Both the position numbers and the translations under genes were made by a program. Under the pieces are notes generated by a model. The model made no database searches and was not told the DNA's origin. It saw only the letters and a program-made list of their open reading frames with translations. Source: JAKPQE01 sp041397845 (lineage in GTDB: Bacteria > Pseudomonadota > Alphaproteobacteria > Rhizobiales > JAKPQE01). From it: a stretch of 64,000 bases of DNA. The stretch spans positions 1 to 64,000 of the forward strand of contig JAWKVW010000003.1 in assembly GCA_041397845.1 (NCBI GenBank), written 5' to 3'. The stretch's first letter is position 1, and every line of letters begins with the position of its first letter. Positions 28,220 to 37,003 of the stretch are shown one piece after another.

Positions 28220-29618
28220 GGGTGCTCACCTCCTGCAGCGGGGCAATGTGCCGGGCAATCTGGGCATCGGACAGGCGGGCAAGCTCGCCGGCCGGGAGGC
28301 GGGCGAGAACCTGCCAGCCGACGGCCATCGATTCTTCCAGCGTGCGGGCGGCGGGCTGGCCGACAAGCTCGGTCTCGAACACGTCGGCGAAGTCGAGGAA
28401 CCGGCGGTCGGTCGCAGTGAGGCCGTCGCGGCCGACGACGCTGGCAAGGACGCGGACGCGGATCGCCCGGGCGTAAGCGGCGAAAAGCTGGTGGGCGAGA
28501 CCCGGGTGGTCGGGGTCGGTGAAGCCCTTGCCGGTGCCGGCATCCATCAGGCGCGACAGGCTCGGCAGGACGTTGACCGGCGGATAGACGCCGCGATGAT
28601 CAAGCTCGCGGTCGAGGACAATCTGGCCTTCGGTGATGTAGCCGGTGATGTCGGGGATCGGGTGGCCGATATCGTCGGCCGGCATGGTGAGGATCGGCAA
28701 CTGGGTGAGCGAGCCCGGCCGGCCGTGAACGAGGCCGGCGCGCTCGTAGATCGTCGCAAGGTCCGAATACATGTAGCCGGGATAGCCCTTGCGGCTCGGA
28801 ATCTCGCCATGGCTGGCCGAGACCTCGCGCAGCGCCTCGCAGTAGTTGGTCAGGTCGGTCATGATGACGAGGACGTGCCGGCCCTCGACGAAGGCGAGAT
28901 GTTCGGCGGCGGTCAGGGCATAGCGCGGCGTCAGCAGGCGCTGGGTCGAGGGCTCGCTTGCAAGGTTGAGGAACATGGCGGTGTGGGCGAGGGCGCCGGT
29001 GTCCTCCATCGCCTGACGGAAGCCCTCGGCGACGTCGTGGGCAACGCCGATGCCGACGAAGACGATGGCGAAGCCTTCGGCCTTCTTGCCGCGCAGGCGC
29101 GCCTTGATGGCGATCTCGGCGGCGAGCCGGTCATGGGGCAGGCCAGCGGCGGAAAAGACCGGCAGCTTCTGGCCGCGCACGAGGCTGTTCATGAGGTCGA
29201 TGGTCGAGACGCCGGTCTCGATGAAATCCGATGGCAGGGCGCGTTCGGCAGGGTTGAGCGGCTCGCCGTCGATGCGCGGAAAGCGCATGGCCGGGATCGG
29301 CGGGCCGCCGTCGACGGGCCGGCCGACGCCGTCGAAGACACGGCCAAGGAGGCCGGGCCCGAGCGGAAACCGCAGCGCCTCGCCACGAAAGCGGACGCGG
29401 GTATCGGCAAGGCCGAGGCCGGCGGTCGATTCCAGCACCTCGACGATGATGGTCGTCTCATCGAGCGCGGCGATGCGGCCAAGGCGGGTGGCGCCGTCGG
29501 CGCCTTCGACCTCGACCGCCTCGTTGAGACCGACATCGACATTGCGGGCAAGATAGAGCAGCGGCCCTTCGATGCGGGTGGCCGTGCCGGTGGTGGAGAG
29601 TTCCGCCCAAAGGGTCAT
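28212..29618 (-). CDS. V/A-type ATPase subunit B (non-catalytic)
   Basis: The 468-aa subunit has the N-terminal beta-barrel (GPLLYLARNVDVGLNEAVEV), the nucleotide domain with KLPVFSAAGLPHDRLAAEIA in place of a true P-loop, FLNLASEPSTQRLLTPRYAL, and ILTMPADDIGHPIPDITGYI with TEGQI. These are the standard B-subunit signatures. With subunit A it forms the hexameric head. ATG at 29618 overlaps the end of the A gene by 4 bp. Confidence 0.95.
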   Translation of the reverse strand: MTLWAELSTTGTATRIEGPLLYLARNVDVGLNEAVEVEGADGATRLGRIAALDETTIIVEVLESTAGLGLADTRVRFRGEALRFPLGPGLLGRVFDGVGRPVDGGPPIPAMRFPRIDGEPLNPAERALPSDFIETGVSTIDLMNSLVRGQKLPVFSAAGLPHDRLAAEIAIKARLRGKKAEGFAIVFVGIGVAHDVAEGFRQAMEDTGALAHTAMFLNLASEPSTQRLLTPRYALTAAEHLAFVEGRHVLVIMTDLTNYCEALREVSASHGEIPSRKGYPGYMYSDLATIYERAGLVHGRPGSLTQLPILTMPADDIGHPIPDITGYITEGQIVLDRELDHRGVYPPVNVLPSLSRLMDAGTGKGFTDPDHPGLAHQLFAAYARAIRVRVLASVVGRDGLTATDRRFLDFADVFETELVGQPAARTLEESMAVGWQVLARLPAGELARLSDAQIARHIAPLQEVSTHG

Positions 29619-31426
29619 GGCTTGTCTCCAGTGGCGCCGCCGCCGAGGCCGGCAAGGGCCGCCTCGAGATCCCGGCGCAGGTCGGCAAAAGCCGGCAGGC
29701 GATCCTCGCCGATTTCCTCGCTCATGCGCTGCAGGCGGCGGAAGACGGGCAGGGCGGCGATTTCGTCCGGACTGGCGCCGCGATCGAGGGCGGCTTCGGC
29801 AAGGGTGATGAACCGGTCGATGAGCTTCAGCATCTCGGCCTGACGGGCGGGCGAGCAGAAGCGGTCGACCTCGGAAAAGGCCGACTGGTAGAGAAAGGCA
29901 TGGCCGACGAGATCGGCCGAGAGCAGCAGGAGCTGCTGGCGCGGCGGCAGGGCTTCCTTGCCGACGATGCGGGCCATGCGCTCGAGCTTTGCTTCCTCCT
30001 CGAGGAGCGACAGCAGGCGTTCGCGCTGGCGCGGCCAGTCGGGATTGCCGGAGGCGGCCCACCAGGGCCCAAGGCCGCGGGCGTCCTCGGAATAGGACTG
30101 CAGCGGGTGGATGGCGGGATAGAAGCGGGCCTGGGCCCGGTCGCGATCGAGGCCCCAGAAGCAGCGGACATAGCGCTTGGTGTGGCTCGTCACCGGTTCG
30201 GAGAAGTCGCCGGCCGGCGGGCTGACGGCACCGATGATGGTGAGCGAGCCTTCCTTGCCGGAGAGCGTCTCGACGCGGGCACTGCGCTCATAGAACTCGG
30301 CAAGGCGCGAGGAGAGGTAGGCCGGATAACCAGCCTCGCCGGGCAGTTCGCCAAGGCGGCCGGAAACCTCGCGCAGGGCCTCGGCCCAGCGGCTGGTGGA
30401 ATCGGCCATGAGGGCGACGGCAAGCCCCTGGTCGCGCAGGTATTCGCCGACGGTGACGGCGGTGTAGATGCTGGCCTCGCGGGCCGCGACCGGCATGTTC
30501 GAGGTGTTGGCGATGATGACGGTGCGCTCGATCAGCGGGCGGCCGTTGCGCGGGTCGACGAGGCCGGGAAACTCGTGCAGCACCTCGGCCATCTCGTTGC
30601 CGCGCTCGCCGCAGCCGACATAGACGATGACGTCGGCGTCACACCATTTGGCAAGCGTCTGCTGCAGCACGGTCTTGCCGGTGCCGAAGCCGCCGGGAAT
30701 GGCGGCGCGGCTGCCGCGGGCGATCGGGAACAGCGTGTCGAGGATGCGCTGGCCGGTGATCATCGGCTGGTCGGCGGCAAGGCGGCGGGCGACAGGGCGC
30801 GGCCGGCGCACCGGCCAGCGCTCGGTCATCGCGACGGTGATTTCGGCGCCAGTCTCGGTGCGCAGGCGGGCAAGGCCGGCATCGAGGGCATAATCGCCGG
30901 CCGGGGCGATCCATTCGAGGGTGCCGGCAACGCCGGGCGGCACGAGGCGGGTCTCGGCGATGGCGCCGGCCTCGACCAGCCCGAGCGCGGCGCCGGGGGC
31001 AAGATTGTCGCCGACACTGGCGAGCGGCCGGAACGGCAGGGTTGCCGGCGCCTTGCCGCCATTGCCGAGCGGGCGCAGCAATCCGTCATAGATGCCGCCG
31101 GGCAGGCCGGGGCGGAGCGGCACCGACAGGGGGAAGCCGGAGCCGGTGACGATGTCGCCGGGGCGAAGTCCGGTCGTGTCCTCATAGACCTGCGCGACGA
31201 AGCGGCGGCCGTCGAGCCGGATGACCTCGCCAAGGATGCCGGCGGCGCCGACGGCGATGGCCTCGCCGATCATGAAGCGGTCGCGGGTCTCGGCATGAAG
31301 CACGCTGGCGCCAATCCAGCGGATATGGGCGATGCTGTTTTTGTGCAGTGCAGCATGGAAATTTGCTGCGGCTTTTGCTGCAGCATCAGGTGCAGCATTT
31401 TTCGTCTTGTCAGGCGTCGCGATCAT
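29615..31426 (-). CDS. V/A-type ATPase catalytic subunit A
   Basis: The 603-aa catalytic subunit shows the non-homologous bulge region typical of V/A A-subunits (GLLRPLGN...), the P-loop PGGFGTGKTVLQQTLAKWCD, the catalytic motif YVGCGERGNEMAEVLHEFP and ADSTSRWAEALREVSGRLGE. It hydrolyses or makes ATP. An Ala/Lys-rich N-terminal extension of about 35 residues (encoded near 31320-31426 with atypical AAA/GCA-rich codons) precedes the conserved start. The start overlaps the E-subunit gene by 17 bp. No frame defect is visible. Confidence 0.96.
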   Translation of the reverse strand: MIATPDKTKNAAPDAAAKAAANFHAALHKNSIAHIRWIGASVLHAETRDRFMIGEAIAVGAAGILGEVIRLDGRRFVAQVYEDTTGLRPGDIVTGSGFPLSVPLRPGLPGGIYDGLLRPLGNGGKAPATLPFRPLASVGDNLAPGAALGLVEAGAIAETRLVPPGVAGTLEWIAPAGDYALDAGLARLRTETGAEITVAMTERWPVRRPRPVARRLAADQPMITGQRILDTLFPIARGSRAAIPGGFGTGKTVLQQTLAKWCDADVIVYVGCGERGNEMAEVLHEFPGLVDPRNGRPLIERTVIIANTSNMPVAAREASIYTAVTVGEYLRDQGLAVALMADSTSRWAEALREVSGRLGELPGEAGYPAYLSSRLAEFYERSARVETLSGKEGSLTIIGAVSPPAGDFSEPVTSHTKRYVRCFWGLDRDRAQARFYPAIHPLQSYSEDARGLGPWWAASGNPDWPRQRERLLSLLEEEAKLERMARIVGKEALPPRQQLLLLSADLVGHAFLYQSAFSEVDRFCSPARQAEMLKLIDRFITLAEAALDRGASPDEIAALPVFRRLQRMSEEIGEDRLPAFADLRRDLEAALAGLGGGATGDKP

Positions 31427-32045
31427 TCGAACCTCCCGCCTTGGCGGGGCTTTGCAGGGCGGCGATGACGAGGCCGCCGACGAGGGCGCCGTCAGCAAGG
31501 AGCTTGCCGGCGCTGCCGTCGAGAATGGCGCTGCCGACGCGGATGCGCAGGCCGGCGGCGAGGTCGTCGGAGACAATGAAGGCCGGGCGCTCGTGCGCCT
31601 TTTCCAGCGTCTTGAAGATGTCGGCGTGGGCGTCCGGGTCGAAGCCCGGCGGGTGTTCGATGACCCAGGAACCGCGCGGCAGGTGTCGTTCGGCGGCCGC
31701 AACGAGGGTCCGGACCCAGGCCGCAGCGCCGGCGGGGTCGGCCCAGCGGCGGGCGAGCGCTTCGGCGAGCAGCGGGCGGACGCGCTCGACGGCGCGGCTT
31801 TCCGAACGGTTCAGGCGATAGCGGCGGGCGGTGGCGAGTTCGGCCTCGGCGCGGGCGATGCGGCGGGCGGCGGCGCGACGCAGGTCGGCAATCGCCGCGG
31901 CGGCAGCGGTCGTGGCGTTGTGGCGGGCGGCTTTCTCAATCGCGGCGCAGTCGGCATCGGCGGCGGCGAGGATCGCGGCCTGCTCGGCATCGGCGTTGCG
32001 CGCGAGTTCGGCGATGAGGGTTTCGGCGCGGTCGAGCGACGGCAT
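31410..32045 (-). CDS. V/A-type ATPase subunit E (peripheral stalk)
   Basis: The 211-aa protein has an Ala/Glu/Arg-rich N-terminal helix (RAETLIAELARNADAEQA to about residue 90) and a compact C-terminal domain (HLPRGSWVIEHPPGFDP, LRIRVGSAILDGSAGKLL), as in subunit E. It would hold the head in the peripheral stalk together with the G/H-like subunit at 35195. Assignment rests on size, the helix-then-globule layout, the position before subunit A, and the short C-terminal motif rather than strong identity. Confidence 0.75.
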   Translation of the reverse strand: MPSLDRAETLIAELARNADAEQAAILAAADADCAAIEKAARHNATTAAAAAIADLRRAAARRIARAEAELATARRYRLNRSESRAVERVRPLLAEALARRWADPAGAAAWVRTLVAAAERHLPRGSWVIEHPPGFDPDAHADIFKTLEKAHERPAFIVSDDLAAGLRIRVGSAILDGSAGKLLADGALVGGLVIAALQSPAKAGGSNDRDA

Positions 32046-32341
32046 CAGGTTTCAACTCCGAGGGCGGCATAGACGCGGGCGCCGAGGTCCGGCGGCGCGG
32101 CGCCGCCAACGAGATCGGGGACAACGGCAATGAGCGGCCGGCCGCGGGCGATGCGGGCGGCAAGGCCCGCCTCCGGCAGGCGGGCGGCGGCCGCGGCCGT
32201 GAGCAGCACGAGGTCGGCGCCGGCTGTCGCTTCATCGAAAGCGGCAAGGGTCGCGGCAGCCTCCGGGGCGCGTAGCTCTGCCCCGGCAAGGGCAAAGCCG
32301 GCCCCCGTCACCTCGTCGCCGATGAAGATGGTGGTGCCCAT
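32045..32341 (-). CDS. V/A-type ATPase subunit F
   Basis: The 98-aa Rossmann-like protein starts TTIFIGDEVTGAGFALAGAE, contains ADLVLLTAAAAARLPE and ends LGARVYAALGVE. This is the subunit F pattern: FIGDE..GF.LAG, then a D-type helix. It binds the rotor D subunit. The 1-bp overlap with the E gene and the 1-bp gap to the K gene show tight coupling. Confidence 0.88.
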   Translation of the reverse strand: MGTTIFIGDEVTGAGFALAGAELRAPEAAATLAAFDEATAGADLVLLTAAAAARLPEAGLAARIARGRPLIAVVPDLVGGAAPPDLGARVYAALGVET

Positions 32342-32342
32342 C

Positions 32343-32696
32343 TCAGCCGGCCTTGTTGAGGATCAGGATCGCGACAATGAGGCCATAGATGGCGATGCCT
32401 TCGGCAAGGCCGACCATGACGAGGACGCGGCCGAGCAGCTCCGGCTTTTCGGCAAGGGCGCCGACGGCGGCGCTGCCGACCATGGCAACGGCGTAGCCGG
32501 CGCCAAGGGTTGCAAGGCCGGAAGAGATGGCGGCGCCAATGGCGGCCCACTGGAAGATCGCCGGGTCGAGCGCGGCGGCGCCGGCGGGCGTCTCGGCGAA
32601 GGCATGGCCGGCGATGACGAGAAGGCCGGTCAGGGCGATCGCGGCAAGGCCGGCTGTGGCGAGCAGGACAAGGAGGAACGGTCGGTTGCGGGTCAT
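32343..32696 (-). CDS. V/A-type ATPase rotor-ring subunit K (c subunit)
   Basis: The 117-aa membrane protein has an N-terminal signal-like helix (PFLLVLLATAGLAAIALTG) and one hairpin. Helix 1 carries GAAISSGLATLGAGYAVAMV and helix 2 carries the ion-binding carboxylate in VGLAEGIAIYGLIVAILIL. Helix 1 lacks the Gln and helix 2 lacks the Ser/Thr after the Glu that mark sodium-binding rings, so the ring is predicted to carry protons (inference from known c-ring motifs). The length fits a single-hairpin c subunit with a cleavable lead. An ATGA overlap couples it to the I gene. Confidence 0.92.
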   Translation of the reverse strand: MTRNRPFLLVLLATAGLAAIALTGLLVIAGHAFAETPAGAAALDPAIFQWAAIGAAISSGLATLGAGYAVAMVGSAAVGALAEKPELLGRVLVMVGLAEGIAIYGLIVAILILNKAG

Positions 32697-34534
32697 GACG
32701 GTTCGGTCTCCGGTTTCGAGGTGTCGATTTCCGGCAGCGGCAACGGCCGGAACGGCCGTCCGTCCGCCTTCAGGAAGCGGATGAAGAACTCGAAGAGGAT
32801 GAGGCGGGTCGTCTGGATGCCGACGGCGAGGCCTTCGAGGGCGAGGATGAGGGCATTGCCGAGAGCAAGGACGAGCCAGAAGCCGTAGTGGCCGGCGGCA
32901 TCGGCAAGGCCGGTGACGGCAAGGGAAAGGCCGGCATGGGCGAGCGCGAAGGCGCCGACGCGGGCAAAGGACAGAGTGTTGACGAGGATCTGCAGGAAGG
33001 CCTCGACGAGATGGCCAAGGGCGGCGCCGGCGGCGGCAAGCGAGGGCGCGGGAACGAGGGCGCGGCCGGCGACGAACCAGACGAGACCGAAGGCGGCGAG
33101 CCAGAGCGACGAGGCGCCGGCAAGCGGGGTTGCGACGGTCGCGAGATAGGCAAGGAGGAAGCCGGCGTCGGCGGCAAGCCAGACGGACAGCTCGCCGCGC
33201 CAGTTGGCCTCGAGGGCATCGAGCAGGAGGCCGGCGGCAAGAATTGCGGCGCCAGCGGCGAGCGGCACGGCAAGGACGGTCACCGGTTCGGCAATCGGGT
33301 GCAGCCAAAGCGGCGGGATGATGGTTTCCAGCCCGAAAACGCTACCGAAGAGGAAGCCGAAGACGATGGCGACGAGGCCGCAGGGGACGAGGATGGCGAG
33401 CAGCGGCAGGCGGCGCGAGAGCGTCAGGCCGGCAAGGACGAGGATGGCGCCCTGGCCGACGTCGCCGAACATGTAGCCAAAGAGCAGCGGCGCGAGGACG
33501 GAAACGACGAGGCTTGGATCGACCTCGGCGCGGCCGGGCATGCCGAGCATGCGGGCGAAGATCTCGAAACGGCGCACGAAGGGCGGGTTGTCGAGAACGA
33601 GCGGCGGGTCCAGCCCTTGCGGCGGCGGGGGGAAGCAGAGCAGGCCGGCGACGGCGCGCGTTGCGACAAGGTTCTCGACAGCGCGGGCGCCGGCATCGGT
33701 GGTCCAGCCGGTGATGCGCACAAGGCGGCCGGAGCCTTCGAGATTGGTGGCGTGGGCGGCGATCCAGCGCATGACGGCGAGATTGCCGAGGGCCTCGGCG
33801 ATGCCGTGATGGCGGGCGAGGGCGTCGAGCCGGGTCGTGAGGACCGAAAGCCGGGTGTCGAGGTCGGCGATGTGTTCGGAAAGTGCGATTCCGGCGGTGA
33901 TGCGATCGCCGCGGAGCCATGCGGGCAGGTCGATGCGCAGGGCTTTTGCGGAGATCATGCGGGCGTCGAATGCGGCAACGGTTCCCGCCGGGCCGACAAC
34001 GAGCAGCCAGAGCGCGGTTTCGCCGGGATGGCGGGTAACGATGAGGCCGGCGGGCGTCTCCGGCGCTTCGGCGTCGCGGTCCAGCCGGTAAAGGCGGCTG
34101 GCAAGGACCGGGCCGGCGCCGGCAAGAAGGGCAAGGTCGGGCAGTGAGTCGACGCCGGTTGCGAGAAATTCGGCGAGGCGGCCGAGATCGGCGCGCTCAT
34201 GGCGCAGCGTTTCCAGCGTTTCGACCGGGGCGCGGGCCTCCGCCGCCCAGCCGGCGAGGCAGGCAAGGGCATTGCCGATGATCGTGGCAGGCGAGCCTTC
34301 GGGCACGACGTCCGGCGTTGCCGGCGCCGGCCAGACCGAAGCATAGCGCGCGCCGAGGACCTCGAATTCGGCAAGCGACTGACGCAGGCCCGGGAAGACG
34401 ACGCAAGCGTCCGGCGTCGCCCGCATTTCGAGTTCCACCGCCCCCGAGCGGGCAAGGCATTCGAGCGCGGCGACAGCATCGGCATGCAGGGCGACGAACT
34501 CGAACCAGCGGGTCTCGACCGGGCGAAGGGTCAT
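32693..34534 (-). CDS. V/A-type ATPase subunit I (a subunit, membrane stator)
   Basis: The 613-aa protein has a cytoplasmic N-terminal half (about residues 1-290) with LTTRLDALARHHG coiled-coil sequence. The C-terminal half has about seven membrane segments, including the family marks VSVLAPLLFGYMFGDVGQGA and the conserved ion-path Arg in LVNTLSFARVGAFALAHAGL. It forms the half-channels next to the K ring. Start ATG at 34534, overlapping the C-like gene by 4 bp. Confidence 0.92.
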   Translation of the reverse strand: MTLRPVETRWFEFVALHADAVAALECLARSGAVELEMRATPDACVVFPGLRQSLAEFEVLGARYASVWPAPATPDVVPEGSPATIIGNALACLAGWAAEARAPVETLETLRHERADLGRLAEFLATGVDSLPDLALLAGAGPVLASRLYRLDRDAEAPETPAGLIVTRHPGETALWLLVVGPAGTVAAFDARMISAKALRIDLPAWLRGDRITAGIALSEHIADLDTRLSVLTTRLDALARHHGIAEALGNLAVMRWIAAHATNLEGSGRLVRITGWTTDAGARAVENLVATRAVAGLLCFPPPPQGLDPPLVLDNPPFVRRFEIFARMLGMPGRAEVDPSLVVSVLAPLLFGYMFGDVGQGAILVLAGLTLSRRLPLLAILVPCGLVAIVFGFLFGSVFGLETIIPPLWLHPIAEPVTVLAVPLAAGAAILAAGLLLDALEANWRGELSVWLAADAGFLLAYLATVATPLAGASSLWLAAFGLVWFVAGRALVPAPSLAAAGAALGHLVEAFLQILVNTLSFARVGAFALAHAGLSLAVTGLADAAGHYGFWLVLALGNALILALEGLAVGIQTTRLILFEFFIRFLKADGRPFRPLPLPEIDTSKPETEPS

Positions 34535-35211
34535 GCGGCGGCCCTCCCGGTCTGAAGCGTCGCCCGGCGCATGACGGCGCCGCGGGTGCGCACGAATTCG
34601 ATCCAGAGCAGCGCCAGATAGAAAAAGCTTGCGGCCGGCTCGCCGGCATGGCGGCGGAAGCGCCGGCGCAGTTGCGCTGTTGTCTCGGCCGCAATCGCCA
34701 GGTCGGGCAGCAGCAGGGCTTCGAGAAACGGGCCGGCAATGGTTACGGCGCCCAACGCGGCGGGCGCCAGCCTGCGGCGCCATTCGGCCTGCCAGAGGCG
34801 GGCCAGATCGCCGGCCGGCAGGCGGGCGAGCGCTTCGGTTTCCCGGGTCGGAGCGGCGGCGCTGGCCGCGCGCATTGCGAGGGTGCCGGACCGCTCGGCC
34901 TGGAGGCCCGGCAGGTCGTGGAGTGTTGCCAGCCAGAGGATGGCGGGGCGTTCAGGCGCGGGCAGCCAGTTTGCGGTCTCGGCAACTGCCTCGCGCCATT
35001 CGGCCCGCAGCGTCCCTTCCAGGTCGTGGAACGGCGTTGCGGCGGCAAGGCGGGTCAGCCAATGGCGCAGGGGGGTGGCGCGGGCGTCCTCCAGCCAGGG
35101 GCCGAGGCGGCGGGCAAGGTCGAGGCGTTGCCAGAGTTCCTCGTTCGGCATGTCGCCGAGGCGGGCGGCCATCCGGGTCGCGGCATAGGCGTGGTCAGCG
35201 CGGCGGGTCAT
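34531..35211 (-). CDS. probable V/A-type ATPase subunit C-like protein
   Basis: The 226-aa helical, Arg/Ala/Trp-rich protein (starts TRRADHAYAATRMAARLGDM; contains HDLEGTLRAEWREAVAETAN and ASFFYLALLWIEFVRTRGAV) sits between the G/H-like and I genes, where the d/C rotor cap is expected. It is shorter than typical C subunits (about 330 aa) and I see only general family features, so the role is assigned mainly from position. Another ATG at 35214 is equally possible. The 17-bp overlap with the upstream gene supports cotranslation. Confidence 0.6.
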   Translation of the reverse strand: MTRRADHAYAATRMAARLGDMPNEELWQRLDLARRLGPWLEDARATPLRHWLTRLAAATPFHDLEGTLRAEWREAVAETANWLPAPERPAILWLATLHDLPGLQAERSGTLAMRAASAAAPTRETEALARLPAGDLARLWQAEWRRRLAPAALGAVTIAGPFLEALLLPDLAIAAETTAQLRRRFRRHAGEPAASFFYLALLWIEFVRTRGAVMRRATLQTGRAAA

Positions 35212-35557
35212 CATCCCCTCCGCCGAGGCGCGCCGCGACCGCCGCAGCGGCGGCAGCAAGCGCTCCTTCGTCGTAGTCGTCGCGGCCGGCCTTGCCGGTT
35301 TCCTGCCGGGCCGTTTCGGCGAGCGCGGCGACATCGGCGTCAAGGCGCTGTTCGAAGCGCTGGCGCACGGCGGCGATGCGGGCGGCGGCACGGGCCTCGA
35401 TGGCGCGGGCGCGCTCGCGGGCCGCTTCGCGGCGCCGGGCAGCCTCGCCATGGGCGTTTTCGATCCGCGCTTCAGCCGTACGTTCGGCCTTCAGCACGGC
35501 GTCCAGCAAGGCTGCGTCGCCGGCAGCCGGCGTTTCGGTTCTGCGGTGGTCCGTCAT
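35195..35557 (-). CDS. V/A-type ATPase subunit G/H-like coiled-coil protein
   Basis: The 120-aa protein is almost one continuous amphipathic helix (DAVLKAERTAEARIENAHGE, then Arg/Ala/Glu-rich to residue 75) and ends in an acidic tail. This fits the peripheral-stalk G/H subunit that pairs with subunit E. It is the first gene of the operon. The roughly 140 bp upstream (35558-35697) must contain the promoter; I see an AT-rich stretch there but no confident boxes. Confidence 0.7.
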   Translation of the reverse strand: MTDHRRTETPAAGDAALLDAVLKAERTAEARIENAHGEAARRREAARERARAIEARAAARIAAVRQRFEQRLDADVAALAETARQETGKAGRDDYDEGALAAAAAAVAARLGGGDDDPPR

Positions 35558-35697
35558 GACGGTGCGCCCATCGGTTCGCCGAAGCGCCGGAACGCATGCG
35601 CCCCCCGGCGCTTCCCTTCACAACAGATATGGGAACGCCAAAGGTCTTTCAGGAGAAGGAATATTAGAAGATTGAGCGAAATCGGCTGGCGGCTGCA

Positions 35698-36918
35698 TCA
35701 GGCAGCGCCGGCGCCGCCGAAAAGGCGGCCGAGAAGCGCAATCGTCGAGCAGCCGAAGATGACGATGGCCATGGCGGCGGGGGTGCCGTCGTGCACCATG
35801 CCGACGGCGACGCTGGACAGGGCGCCGAAGCCGAACATGCCGGCAGTGAAGGTTGCGGCGGCGGCGCCGGCATTTTCCGGGAACCGGTTGAGGGCGATGG
35901 CTGTGGAATTGGCACCGACAAGGGCGGTGACGCCGACGACCGGCAGGAGGGCCACGACGATGAGCGGCAGGCCGCCCAAGCCCGTGAGCCCGGCAAGGAG
36001 CAGGAGGGCGGCGCCGGCAAAACCGACGACGACGCCGATGAGCGTCATGCGCTCCGGCCCGAGGCGGCGCACAAGGCGGGTGTTGAGGTAGGTGAAGCTC
36101 ATCTGCGAGACGATGTTCATGCCAAAGAGCACGCCGTACCACTCGCGCGGCACGCCGAAATATTCGATGTACACGAACGGCGTACCGGTGATGTAGGCGA
36201 ACATCGCGGCAAAGGCGAAGCCGCTGGCAAGGAGATAGCCGAACGAGACGCGGTCGGCGAGGATGCGGCCATAGGCAAGGAAGGCGCGGCCGAGATGAAG
36301 GTCGCGGCGGCGGCTGGCCGGCAGGGTTTCCGGCAGCATCCGCCAGGCGGCAACAAGGCAAAGCGCGCCATAGCCGGCGAGTACGAGGAAGATTGCCGGC
36401 CATTCGGCAAAGCGCAGGATCTGGCCGCCGATGAGGGGGGCGAGCAGCGGGCCGAGAGCCATGACCAGCGCCATGGTGGAGAGGACGTGCGGCGCCTCGG
36501 CGGGCGGGAAGATGTCGCGGACGATGGCGCGGCCGAGCACGGCGGCGGCGGCGCCACCAGCAGCCTGCAGGAAGCGCAGGACGATGAGCTGCTCGACGCT
36601 GGCGGCAAAAGCGCAGCCGATCGAGGCGACGATGAAGACGACGATGCCCGACAGGAGCAGCGGCCGGCGGCCGATGGCGTCGGAGAGCGGCCCGTAGACC
36701 AGCATGGCTGTGCCGAAACCGGCAAAGAATGTCGTCAGCGTCGCCTGCACCCGGTCCGGCGAGGTGGCAAGGCTCGTGGCGATGTCGGGCAGGCTCGGCA
36801 GGTACATGTCGATCGACAGCGCGCCGAAGGCGACGAGCATGCCGAGCAGCGCGATGCCCCGGCGCGAGGCGGCCGGATGGGGAGCCGCGGGTTCGCTGGC
36901 TGTCGGGGTCATCGGCAC
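35698..36918 (-). CDS. Bcr/CflA-family MFS drug efflux transporter
   Basis: The 406-aa protein has 12 predicted membrane helices. The first is marked by GMLVAFGALSIDMYLPSLPD, typical of the Bcr/CflA (DHA1) group, with the MFS signature YGPLSDAIGRRPLLLSGIVV and the motif-C-like FLQAAGGAAAAVLGRAIVRD. Substrates of the group include bicyclomycin, chloramphenicol and sulfonamides, or cysteine-type metabolites; the present substrate is unknown. It stands alone between purU and the V-ATPase operon, on the same strand as both. Confidence 0.9.
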   Translation of the reverse strand: MPMTPTASEPAAPHPAASRRGIALLGMLVAFGALSIDMYLPSLPDIATSLATSPDRVQATLTTFFAGFGTAMLVYGPLSDAIGRRPLLLSGIVVFIVASIGCAFAASVEQLIVLRFLQAAGGAAAAVLGRAIVRDIFPPAEAPHVLSTMALVMALGPLLAPLIGGQILRFAEWPAIFLVLAGYGALCLVAAWRMLPETLPASRRRDLHLGRAFLAYGRILADRVSFGYLLASGFAFAAMFAYITGTPFVYIEYFGVPREWYGVLFGMNIVSQMSFTYLNTRLVRRLGPERMTLIGVVVGFAGAALLLLAGLTGLGGLPLIVVALLPVVGVTALVGANSTAIALNRFPENAGAAAATFTAGMFGFGALSSVAVGMVHDGTPAAMAIVIFGCSTIALLGRLFGGAGAA

Positions 36919-37003
36919 GTTCCTTCGAGATGAGGGCGGCCCGCCGGGAAGGGCGGGAGAGACGGGAACGATGTGGCGCGGCGGGCTGGCGCGGGAAGTG
37001 CCG

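Noticed and set aside
32343..32696. Sodium-specific c-ring
   Set aside because: The Gln and Ser/Thr ligands of known sodium rings are absent.
27590..35557. F-type (N-ATPase) operon
   Set aside because: The A and B subunits have V/A signatures, there are I-, D- and F-type subunits, and no alpha/beta/gamma/epsilon F-type set.
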